Assembly (NCBI GenBank): GCA_046726375.1
Contig: JBKPAJ010000181.1
Span: 6,163 to 70,162 of the forward strand
Origin: DASPWV01 sp046726375
Lineage (GTDB): Bacteria; Acidobacteriota; Vicinamibacteria; Vicinamibacterales; UBA2999
Direction of reading: 5' to 3'
DNA length: 64,000 nucleotides
A model generated the notes under the pieces. It ran no database searches. It was given only the letters and a program-made list of their open reading frames with translations, and was not told the DNA's origin. Positions 42,708 through 49,841 of this stretch are shown here, in pieces. Position 1 is the stretch's first letter; the number at the start of each line of letters is the position of its first letter. The position numbers were made by a program, and so were the translations under genes.

Positions 42708-44111
42708 ATGTCTGACCTGCCTGTTCATCTGCTTCTCGTCGATGACGAGGCGCCGCTGCGAACAGTCGTGGCCGAACGTCTCGTCGAGCATGGGTTCCAC
42801 GTGGCGGAGGCTGACTCTGGTGAGAAAGCGCTCGAGCTTCTGAATCAATTCGCGTTCGATGTTGTCGTCTCCGACCTTCGCTTGCCTGGCTTGGATGGCC
42901 GTCAAGTGATCGAGGCCGCGATCCAGCTCTACCCTGGAATTATCGCGATCGTCGTGACGGGGTACGGAACGGTCAAGGACGCGGTCGACGCGATCAAGCA
43001 CGGTGCCGCGGACTTCGTCACCAAGCCCTTTGAATTTGATGAGCTAATGCTCGCGCTGGGCTCGGCTCTCGACCACCGCCGGCTCAAAAACGAAAACGCC
43101 TACCTTCGACAGCAGCTCGATCAACGGTACGGACTCGGCTCCATGATTGGGCGCAGCCCGCGTATGCGCGCGCTGTTCCAGTTGATCGAGACCGTCGCGT
43201 CAACAGCAACGACAATCCTCATCAACGGTGAGACGGGTACCGGCAAGGAGATGGTCGCGCGCGCGATTCACCTCGCCAGCCAGCGTCGACAGCAGCGCTT
43301 CGTCACGCTCAACTGCAGTGCGATTCCCGAAACGTTGCTCGAAGCAGAGTTGTTTGGTCACGTGCGCGGCGCGTTCACGGGTGCTGTCGGCGCGCGCGTC
43401 GGCCGGATCGAGCACGCAGATCGTGGTACGTTGTTTCTGGATGAAGTCGGCACGATGAGCATGGCGCTGCAGATGAAACTGCTGCGCGTGCTCCAGGAGC
43501 GCGAATTCGAGCGTGTGGGCGACAGCAAACCAATCAAAGTAGACGTGCGCGTGGTCGCGGCCACCAACTCAGATCTCGGAAAGATGGTCAAGGACGGCTC
43601 GTTCCGTGAGGACCTCTACTACCGCCTGAATGTGATCCAAGTCGAGCTGCCGCCGCTGCGCGAACGTCGCGAAGACATTCCCTTGCTCGTGCAGCACTTT
43701 ATCGAGAAGTACGCGGTGCCTGCTGACGATTCCGCGCCTCGGCCGGTGAAGTCTGCACTGCCGATGATGTCGCAGGACGCCATGCGGCGGCTCATGGCCT
43801 TTGCGTGGCCCGGGAACGTGCGTCAGCTCGAAAACGCTGTGGAGCGCGCCCTGGCGTTGCTTGGTGGACGATCGACCATCGAGTTGAGCGATCTGCCGCC
43901 GGAGATTCAGCTCGCACAGCTCGCGGCCGCGCCGACGCTCGAATTTCCAGACACGGGCGTGAACCTGCCCGATCTCGTGGAACAGATCGAGCGCGATTTG
44001 ATCATGCGAGCGCTGTCGCGGACGGGAGGGAACAAGGCGGCTGCCGCAGGGCTGTTGCATTTGAAGCGAACGACGTTGGTCGAAAAGCTCAAGCGAATAC
44101 CGGCCTCTTGA
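42708..44111 (+). CDS. NtrC-family sigma-54-dependent response regulator
   Basis: A 467-residue regulator, with start at ATG 42708 (GTG 42681 is an alternative). The receiver domain spans 1-120, with phospho-acceptor D56 in VVSDLRLPG. An AAA+ sigma-54 interaction domain follows, with Walker A GETGTGKE, the GAFTGA loop (RGAFTGAVG) that contacts sigma-54, and DEVG-type Walker B and sensor motifs (about 140-375). The C-terminal Fis-type HTH (about 420-467) has GGNKAAAAGLLHLKRTTLVEKL. It is a sigma-54 enhancer-binding activator. Expected partners are the kinase at 39491 and unknown promoters. Confidence 0.92.
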   Translation: MSDLPVHLLLVDDEAPLRTVVAERLVEHGFHVAEADSGEKALELLNQFAFDVVVSDLRLPGLDGRQVIEAAIQLYPGIIAIVVTGYGTVKDAVDAIKHGAADFVTKPFEFDELMLALGSALDHRRLKNENAYLRQQLDQRYGLGSMIGRSPRMRALFQLIETVASTATTILINGETGTGKEMVARAIHLASQRRQQRFVTLNCSAIPETLLEAELFGHVRGAFTGAVGARVGRIEHADRGTLFLDEVGTMSMALQMKLLRVLQEREFERVGDSKPIKVDVRVVAATNSDLGKMVKDGSFREDLYYRLNVIQVELPPLRERREDIPLLVQHFIEKYAVPADDSAPRPVKSALPMMSQDAMRRLMAFAWPGNVRQLENAVERALALLGGRSTIELSDLPPEIQLAQLAAAPTLEFPDTGVNLPDLVEQIERDLIMRALSRTGGNKAAAAGLLHLKRTTLVEKLKRIPAS

Positions 44112-44122
44112 TCTCATGGCGC

Positions 44123-44142
44123 GGCGGACCTTCAGGTCTGCC
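44123..44142. repeat. palindrome with ACCTTCAGGT core
   Basis: GGCGGACC-TTCA-GGTCTGCC: the stem has one G-T wobble over 8 bp. It lies between convergent stops (44111 and 44144), abutting the latter. It belongs to the small palindrome family at 45220 and 46264. Confidence 0.6.
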
Positions 44143-44143
44143 C

Positions 44144-44857
44144 TCAGACAGGAACAAACCCCTTACGAATCACCTGGTCCGTGAGTATGGTGACGTCGCG
44201 CGCGCGTTGCACAACCATATCAAGCGGTGTCTTCATCGACTGTCCGGATACCGCCGCCTGCAGCACGGGCAATTTTCGTGGTCCCACCGCGACCACCCAC
44301 ACCTTGCGCGACCGGCAGATATAGGGAAGGGACAACGTCAGACGTCGCGGCGGCGGCTTGGGCGCGTCTTCGATCGCCAGCACGCGTTGATTCTCCACCA
44401 GCAACGCGGGGTGCCCCGGAAACAGCGAGCACACGTGACCATCGTCTCCGATGCCGAGAATGAGCAGGTCCAGGGCAGGCGGCAGCCGCTCGTCGTACGC
44501 AAGCGCCGCCGCCTGCAGATCGGCTGCTTCGCCAGGCATTCGTTCCACAAACGGCGCGCGCGCGCCAAGCGGCGACAACAGCAGACGTTCGGCGAGCCCG
44601 TAATTCGAATCGGGATGATCGGGAGGAACTGCGCGTTCGTCACCGAAATAGAGCGTGACGCGCGCCCATGGGACGTCGGCCTCGCGCAACGCCCCGAAAA
44701 AGATCAGCCCCGTCGATCCGCCGGTGACGCCGCATGCAAAGCGTGGCGCCTCCCCCGCGGCGCTTTCGCCACGCGCGACTGACGCGGCGACAATTTCGCC
44801 AAACAGCCGTGTGATTTGCGTCCGTAGCTCGGCGATTGGCGCGACGACCAACTCCAC
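44144..44857 (-). CDS. pgl: 6-phosphogluconolactonase
   Basis: A 237-residue enzyme of the DevB/Pgl family. Visible are GVTGGSTGLIFFGAL (sugar-phosphate binding), LYFGDERAVPPDHPDSNYGLAERLLL, LLILGIGDDGHVCSLFPGHPAL and a C-terminal LPVLQAAVSG block. It hydrolyses 6-phosphogluconolactone to 6-phosphogluconate in the oxidative pentose phosphate pathway. No zwf or gnd gene is adjacent. It starts at GTG 44857 with no Shine-Dalgarno, and shares a mirrored -10-like region with the divergent gene at 44878 (20 bp apart). Confidence 0.92.
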   Translation of the reverse strand: MELVVAPIAELRTQITRLFGEIVAASVARGESAAGEAPRFACGVTGGSTGLIFFGALREADVPWARVTLYFGDERAVPPDHPDSNYGLAERLLLSPLGARAPFVERMPGEAADLQAAALAYDERLPPALDLLILGIGDDGHVCSLFPGHPALLVENQRVLAIEDAPKPPPRRLTLSLPYICRSRKVWVVAVGPRKLPVLQAAVSGQSMKTPLDMVVQRARDVTILTDQVIRKGFVPV

Positions 44858-44863
44858 GAACGT

Positions 44864-44871
44864 AGGATAAT
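44864..44871. promoter_or_regulatory. overlapping divergent -10 elements (AGGATAAT)
   Basis: In a 20-bp divergent gap, AGGATAAT contains GATAAT (44866-44871) for the plus gene and, read on the minus strand, TATCCT (44869-44864) for pgl. Each hexamer is exactly 6 nt from its start codon. This fits a bidirectional promoter making two leaderless mRNAs. Confidence 0.45.
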
Positions 44872-44877
44872 CGCACC

Positions 44878-45879
44878 ATGCCGCCCCGACACGCGTATTG
44901 GACGATCATCGTCGACGATCAGCCAACGTCGTTTCGAGCGCACGAGCTCGAAGAGTTGCTGCCGACGTTCAATCGCCTGCGCGAAAAACATCCCAACACG
45001 CAGTTGAAGTGGTTCGAGCGCGGCCAGCTGTGGGAATCGCGTGATGCGGCACGCGAGCAAGGGTTCGGGCGCGGCGAACGCCGCTGGGAGGGGCCTCGGC
45101 CTGAGCGTCATGGCGATTCGCGCGACGCCGGTGGCCGCGGACCGTCGGGGCCGCGGTCGTTCCGCGATTCAGAGAATCGCGGCCCGGCAGATTGGTCGTC
45201 TTTCCGCGATTCACGTGGCGGCGGACCTTCAGGTCCGCCATCTGATCGCGGTGAAGGCGAACCGCGCCGCGAGCGCAATTGGCGGCCGGGCGGCGAGCAC
45301 CGCGATCCCCGCCAGAAGTACAAGGATGCGAAGAAAACGAAGTGGGATCGCTACAAGCAGAACATCCGCAAACGCTGGGAAGAAAAGCAGCGTGAGCGTC
45401 CGGTCGAGGACCATGGCAAGCTCACTCCGCCGCACGGCGATCCGATGCGGCCAAAGCTTGAGGGCCGTGGCCCGCGACCTGAGTGGAAACGTGACGATCG
45501 GCGAAGCGACCGTCCGCGCGAAGAGCGGACATTCCGGCGCGACGGCGATCGGCGCGGTGGGTGGAAACCGAAACAATCGCACGGAGGCGGCGACAACTGG
45601 CGCGATCGCAACGATCGCAAACCTGCCGGCCCGCCAAAACGACCCTGGGGATCGAAACCTCCCGGCGCGGGAAATCGCCCATGGGGTGCAAAGCCAGGTG
45701 GCGGGGCGAAACGGCCGTGGGGTGCCAAACCGGGAGGCGCGGCGAAACGGCCATGGGGTGCGAAGCCAGGCGGTGGCGGCAAACGTCCGTGGGGTTCAAA
45801 CGCTGGAGGCGCGAAGAAATCTTGGGGACCGCCGCGCAAGCCTCGCGGACCACGAAAGCCGCGTGGTGACGACGAGTGA
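44878..45879 (+). CDS. Arg/Gly-rich disordered protein with PWG repeats
   Basis: A 333-residue protein of unknown function. A compact N-terminal domain spans about 1-52 (YWTIIVDDQPTSFRAHELEELLPTFNRL). The rest is predicted disordered: RDxR/GxxR-rich, then a Lys-rich helix region (about 145-175) and a 12-residue tandem repeat with consensus KRPWGAKPGG (five units, about 254-313). It ends KPRGPRKPRGDDE. The composition resembles RNA-binding RGG proteins. It overlaps the following Dabb gene by 4 nt (GTGA), so the two are coupled. A palindrome of a dispersed family sits inside the gene at 45220. Confidence 0.75.
   Translation: MPPRHAYWTIIVDDQPTSFRAHELEELLPTFNRLREKHPNTQLKWFERGQLWESRDAAREQGFGRGERRWEGPRPERHGDSRDAGGRGPSGPRSFRDSENRGPADWSSFRDSRGGGPSGPPSDRGEGEPRRERNWRPGGEHRDPRQKYKDAKKTKWDRYKQNIRKRWEEKQRERPVEDHGKLTPPHGDPMRPKLEGRGPRPEWKRDDRRSDRPREERTFRRDGDRRGGWKPKQSHGGGDNWRDRNDRKPAGPPKRPWGSKPPGAGNRPWGAKPGGGAKRPWGAKPGGAAKRPWGAKPGGGGKRPWGSNAGGAKKSWGPPRKPRGPRKPRGDDE
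45220..45239. repeat. perfect ACCTTCAGGT-core palindrome inside a gene
   Basis: GGCGGACC-TTCA-GGTCCGCC, 8-bp perfect stem and 4-nt loop, encoding GGPSGPP (residues 115-121). It is the only coding member seen of the family at 44123 and 46264. Confidence 0.75.
45637..45816 (+). repeat. 36-bp coding tandem repeat (5 units)
   Basis: Five 12-codon units with consensus KRPWGAKPGG and two variable residues. The PWG triplets start at residues 256, 268, 280, 292 and 304, a strict 12-residue period. Confidence 0.85.
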
Positions 45880-46223
45880 TTGCGCATGTTGTGCTGTATC
45901 AACCGCGCGCCGACCTTTCACAAGCTGAGCGCGAGGCCTTTGCGGAATCGTTTGCGCGCGCGGTCGCCGGGATCCCGCAACTCCGGCGCGCGCGTGTTGG
46001 GGAACGGAAGAATCTCGAGCGCCTTTACGATCGTCTGAATGCCGGCCGCTTTTCTCACATTGCCGTTCTGGAGTTTGATTCCGAAACCGACCTGCGCGCG
46101 TATCTCGATCACCCAGCCCACGAGGAGCTCGGAAGACGGTTTTACGAAATGGCCGAGGCCGCGCTGGTGTTCGATTTCGATATGAAAGAAGGCGATGAGG
46201 CGATCGCAGTATTTCGAACCTAA
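45876..46223 (+). CDS. Dabb-domain (stress-responsive A/B barrel) protein
   Basis: A 115-residue protein with the ferredoxin-like dimeric alpha-beta barrel (Dabb) fold: IAHVVLYQPRADLSQAEREAFAESF, GRFSHIAVLEFDSETDLRAYLDHPAHEELGRRF. The HPAHEEL motif with conserved His is typical. Family members may be stress-responsive monooxygenase-like or aldolase-like proteins, and activity is not assigned. Its GTG start overlaps the preceding stop by 4 nt, so it is probably translated by re-initiation after the repeat protein. A palindrome with a T-rich tail follows at 46264. Confidence 0.85.
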   Translation: MIAHVVLYQPRADLSQAEREAFAESFARAVAGIPQLRRARVGERKNLERLYDRLNAGRFSHIAVLEFDSETDLRAYLDHPAHEELGRRFYEMAEAALVFDFDMKEGDEAIAVFRT

Positions 46224-46263
46224 CGAACCGTCGATCTTTCCGCCCCAGCTCAGTACGTGTTGG

Positions 46264-46295
46264 CGAACCTTCAGGTTCGACTGCCTCTTTTTCTA
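46264..46295 (+). terminator. palindrome followed by T-rich sequence
   Basis: CGAACC-TTCA-GGTTCG (46264-46279) is a perfect 6-bp stem with the family's ACCTTCAGGT core. It is followed by ACTGCC and then a T-rich run (CTTTTTCT). It lies in the convergent gap and could end the Dabb transcript. Confidence 0.55.
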
Positions 46296-47798
46296 TTTCC
46301 GCAGAACAAAATCTTCCAGCGCGAGCAGGTCCAGCCCAGTCCCGTAGAATACGCGAATCGCGTCTCTCGGCGAGCACACCAACGGTTCATGAAACCCGTT
46401 GAACGACGTGTTGACGAGCACAGGCGTCCCCGAGATTTCTCCCCAGCGCTCGAGCAGCTGGAGATAACGCGGCGCCGTGTCGTCTACCGTATGCACACGC
46501 AGGGTCTGCACGCCTTCGGGCAAGAGCGCGCGGAACTTGTCGGGGTCGCGTGGGCGATATTCGTATTGCATGAACGGCGACGCCGGCGGCCCGTCGAAGA
46601 TGTCGTTGACGCGCGCGAGCGGAACGCTGACGCCGTAAGTGCGATACGACGGCCGCTTCTTCAGGTATCCGTTCAGGTTGTCGAGCACGTGGGGTGAAAA
46701 CGGATCGGCAAGCACGGTGCGGTGGCCGAGGGCTCGCGGTCCCCATTCCAGCCGGCCGTGAAACCATCCGACCAGACGTCCGCGCGAAACCGCGCGTAAA
46801 ACCGTCTCCATCACCTGCTCCTCGCGTTGCAGATCAAACGCCAGCTTGCAGCTTTCAATCGCGCCCTTCACGTCGGCGTCGGTGTATCCAGGGCCGAGAT
46901 AAGGAGAGGCGACGGCCGCCGCACTGATCCCCGATTGCGACACCACCAGCGCTGCCCCGAGCGCGCTTCCACTACGACCGGGATGCGCCGGCAGAAACGT
47001 TCGCGCGAACCGTCCGCTCTGTGCGGCGACGGTGGTCAAGTGAGTGTTGAAGAACAGCCCGCCCGACAAACACACGTTTCGTGAACCGGACGTGCGGGCG
47101 AGACGTGACAACAATTCGACGAGACACTCCCCGAGCCGGCGTTGCACCGATGCCGTCAGTCGACGCTGGCGCGCGGCGTCCGCATGCGCCGCATTTGACA
47201 AGAGCTCGCGAAATGCCGGCGTTATCTCGATGCCGTCGGCGGTAAGGTGAATCGTATCGGCGGCCTCCGAACCGTCCGGCGTCGCCGCACGTGCCATGGC
47301 TTCGACGAGATGTTCGTCGCGTGCCGGGTGTAACCCAAGCGCCGCAGTCAACTCACCGTAGATGCGAGCGAGGGGAAAGCTGCCGGCGCCGGCGTCGAGA
47401 GGGACCGCTTGCGACGTTCCTTTACCGCGATAACGCCACGCGCTCCAGCCCTTGTCGGTGGTCGCGTCGCAGACGACCACCAGCGCTTCGTCAAACCCGG
47501 AGGCGCGAAACGCGTATTCGGCATGCGCGAAGTGGGGGTCGACGTTGGTTGCGTAGCCGTCAAACCACCGAGGGGACTCTTCGTCGCGCACCACGCCGGT
47601 CTCGACGATATCTGCCTCGCGGCGGCCAAAGTACGACAGCAGTTCGGTGATCGCGAGTATGGGAGGACCCGAGGTTGGTGCCTGTCGTGCCCGCGTCAGC
47701 CGGTTTTCTTCGCACGCGCCGATGCCGCGTTGATGATCGATGAGTGCAGCCGCGGGCCCAAGGCGCGCGTGTGCAATGCCAAGATGAAGCTCCGCCAT
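46293..47798 (-). CDS. carbamoyltransferase (NodU/CmcH/TobZ family)
   Basis: A 501-residue enzyme. The N-terminal ASKHA-like half has LHLGIAHARLGPAAALID and the His motif DPHFAHAEYAF; SGGLFFNTHL is the second ASKHA block. The C-terminal YrdC-like Carbamoyltransf_C domain (about 325-500) has GRLEWGPRALGHRTVLADP, VNTSFNGFHEPLVCSP and FMQYEYRP. It transfers carbamoyl from carbamoyl phosphate to a hydroxyl of a sugar or natural product. It is shorter than the ~570-600 residues of typical members, mainly in the N-terminal half. No biosynthetic cluster surrounds it. Copy C of the dispersed element ends 2 bp before its ATG. Confidence 0.88.
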   Translation of the reverse strand: MAELHLGIAHARLGPAAALIDHQRGIGACEENRLTRARQAPTSGPPILAITELLSYFGRREADIVETGVVRDEESPRWFDGYATNVDPHFAHAEYAFRASGFDEALVVVCDATTDKGWSAWRYRGKGTSQAVPLDAGAGSFPLARIYGELTAALGLHPARDEHLVEAMARAATPDGSEAADTIHLTADGIEITPAFRELLSNAAHADAARQRRLTASVQRRLGECLVELLSRLARTSGSRNVCLSGGLFFNTHLTTVAAQSGRFARTFLPAHPGRSGSALGAALVVSQSGISAAAVASPYLGPGYTDADVKGAIESCKLAFDLQREEQVMETVLRAVSRGRLVGWFHGRLEWGPRALGHRTVLADPFSPHVLDNLNGYLKKRPSYRTYGVSVPLARVNDIFDGPPASPFMQYEYRPRDPDKFRALLPEGVQTLRVHTVDDTAPRYLQLLERWGEISGTPVLVNTSFNGFHEPLVCSPRDAIRVFYGTGLDLLALEDFVLRK

Positions 47799-47800
47799 CT

Positions 47801-47927
47801 AACCTCTCAATTCCCTCAATTCACTTGAGTAGAAATCGCGCCACTGGGGCAATTCGACGATAGGGACGGCAATTGGCATTGTGCGGGCGTTTCTCGCGCC
47901 GTTGGGCGCCATCGACTCGGTGAGCGC
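47801..47927 (-). repeat. dispersed ~120 bp leader element, copy C
   Basis: The reverse-strand copy of the element at 17956 and 26405. Read on the minus strand it has GCGCCCAACGGCG, an ATGCCA block and AAGTGAATTGAGGGAATTGAGAGG. It ends 2 bp before the carbamoyltransferase ATG and supplies its Shine-Dalgarno (GAGAGG, 4 nt from the ATG). Confidence 0.6.
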
Positions 47928-47939
47928 TGGGGATTGTAT

Positions 47940-48647
47940 TCAGACGGCCGTTTCTTTGCCGAACAGTTTTTTGATCGAGCGCACGACCGCCGATTCTTTC
48001 TTCAAATCATCGAGTGTTTCCAGCATGTCCACGGCCTCGGAGATCGTCGCTGCCACACGCACGCCGAGCCGTTTGGATCCAGGTGGAATCAGTTTCGGAT
48101 CAGCGGACCAGATCAGAATGGGCTTGGCTTTGGATTCGACGGCGACATCGAGACAGTTCTCCGGCCGATCGTCCACCACAGCATCGAGCTGAAGCGCATC
48201 CGCGATTCTGCCGCGCGATCGCTGCACGACAAAGACGCTCGGTAGCGGAAAACCCTTCGCTTTCAACCAGCGCTGACTCTGGAGTTGCACTGTGTCGCCC
48301 GCGACGGCCGGTCTCGTCGTGAGAAAGATCACTTCCCAGCGGCGTTTGTAGGCCGACTCGCAAATGCGCGCGACAATGCCCGGCTCGAGTTCCGGCAGGG
48401 TGTTCCAGAAGTTCTCGATCGTCTTGACGTGATCCCACAGCTGGATCTGTTGGCGTGCTGTAAGGTGCAGCTCCGCCATCGCTTTTTTGCCGTCGGAATC
48501 GTCTTCGGTGGCCGTGTCCGCCTTGTCTTGCTCGTACGCCGCTTTGGCCAGGGTTTCCGCACCGAACAGGCGCTCTGCTTCTTTGTGAAGCACGGCGTAC
48601 ATGTCGGCGATGGTGCCGTCGAGATCGAAGGCAATTCGCAGGGCCAT
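47940..48647 (-). CDS. HAD-superfamily hydrolase, 5'-nucleotidase-like
   Basis: A 235-residue phosphatase. HAD motif I is DLDGT with nucleophile D8 and acid/base D10. A helical cap spans about 20-90 (rich in Lys/Gln/Asp), motif II is the Thr in IFLTTRPAV, and the later DAVVDDRPENC block has the acidic pair of motif IV. It is similar to the NT5C/YqfW-type deoxynucleotidases. The charged C-terminal helix ends LFGKETAV. It is followed after 140 bp by the carbamoyltransferase gene in the same orientation, with no functional link apparent. Confidence 0.83.
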   Translation of the reverse strand: MALRIAFDLDGTIADMYAVLHKEAERLFGAETLAKAAYEQDKADTATEDDSDGKKAMAELHLTARQQIQLWDHVKTIENFWNTLPELEPGIVARICESAYKRRWEVIFLTTRPAVAGDTVQLQSQRWLKAKGFPLPSVFVVQRSRGRIADALQLDAVVDDRPENCLDVAVESKAKPILIWSADPKLIPPGSKRLGVRVAATISEAVDMLETLDDLKKESAVVRSIKKLFGKETAV

Positions 48648-48674
48648 GGGCGCAAATAGCTTATCGTAAGAGCG

Positions 48675-49841
48675 TTAGACGCCTTGCATGAACTTGGCGA
48701 TGCGCGCGGCGGCGTCGCGCAGCCGGTCGATCGTCGCGGCGCCATACGACACGCGCAGATAACTCTCGCCGCTTTCGCCGAAAAACCGTCCGGGTATGGT
48801 CACGACCTGCTGTTGCTCGATGAGATCCATCGCGAGCGCACGCGAGTCTCGACAACCCGCGACCTGCACCATCACGAAAAACCCACCCCTGGGACGCACT
48901 GGTTGGAGGCCCGGCGTCGCGGCAAGCACGGTCAACAAATACTCGCGGCGCTCGTTGAGTTCCGGCAACCATCTGCGCGGGTAATCGGGTTCGCTCTCGA
49001 GGACGGCCGCGACCGCGTGCTGCACAGGGACCGGCGCACAGATCACCATGCAGTCCTGAATCTTCATCGCCTCGGCAACAGCATCGGCGTTTGCCAGCAA
49101 GTATCCACACCGCCAGCCGGTGATCGCGTAGGCCTTGGAGAAACTGCCGACCACGACGACGGCGTCGCGCCACGCCCGCAGCGCGGCGGCAGTGGATGGT
49201 TTGTTGTCGTACACGAACTGCAAGTACGTTTCGTCGACGATGACGATGATGTCGCGCTCCGCGCACGCGGCGACGATTTCTTGCAGTCGCTCGCTGCCGA
49301 TGACCGCGCCCGTCGGGTTGCTCGGCGTGACGAGAACGACGGCGCGCGTGCGCAGCGTCACGTGCGGAGCAATGTCGTCCCAGCTCGCGGCAAAGCCGCG
49401 CGCGGCAGGGACGGGCGCCTCAATAGGCAGCGCGCCAACCGAACGCACTGCCATTTCGTGATTCAGAAAGTACGGCGCGGGAAGAACCACTTCGTCGTTC
49501 GCTTGAACGAGCGTGGTCAACGCGAGCTGAAACGCTTGATTGCCGCCAGCGGTGATGATCACCTCACGCTCGGGATCGACCTGAGCGCCGAGTGTCGAGA
49601 GCCAGCCGCTCAGCGCTGACCGCAGTTCCGCGATGCCGGAGTCGGCGGAATAAACATGCGCCGATGGATCGGCGAGCGAGCGCTGCAGCGCCGAGATGGC
49701 AGCCGCAGGGGGCGCGAACCCGGGAAGCGCCTGGCCGAGTGTAATGACGTCGGCGCCGCGCGCGCGCCAGCGCGCGGCAATGTCGTTGAGCACGTCGAAC
49801 TGCGGCAGCTCGATGCCGCGGACGCGTTCAGGAATGCGCAT
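48675..49841 (-). CDS. PLP-dependent aminotransferase (class I/II)
   Basis: A 388-residue aspartate-family aminotransferase. ATG 49841 shares one base with the stop of dusB, so it is coupled to it. Visible blocks are PEVITLGQALPGF-like DVITLGQALPGFAPP, DSGIAELRSALSGWL, GGNQAFQLAL, TPSNPTGAVIG, VDETYLQFVYD and GSFSKAYAITGWRCGYLL with Schiff-base K236. A broad-specificity transaminase of the PatA/AspC subgroup is likely, and the substrate is not readable. The longer frame upstream overlaps dusB and is not used. Confidence 0.9.
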   Translation of the reverse strand: MRIPERVRGIELPQFDVLNDIAARWRARGADVITLGQALPGFAPPAAAISALQRSLADPSAHVYSADSGIAELRSALSGWLSTLGAQVDPEREVIITAGGNQAFQLALTTLVQANDEVVLPAPYFLNHEMAVRSVGALPIEAPVPAARGFAASWDDIAPHVTLRTRAVVLVTPSNPTGAVIGSERLQEIVAACAERDIIVIVDETYLQFVYDNKPSTAAALRAWRDAVVVVGSFSKAYAITGWRCGYLLANADAVAEAMKIQDCMVICAPVPVQHAVAAVLESEPDYPRRWLPELNERREYLLTVLAATPGLQPVRPRGGFFVMVQVAGCRDSRALAMDLIEQQQVVTIPGRFFGESGESYLRVSYGAATIDRLRDAAARIAKFMQGV

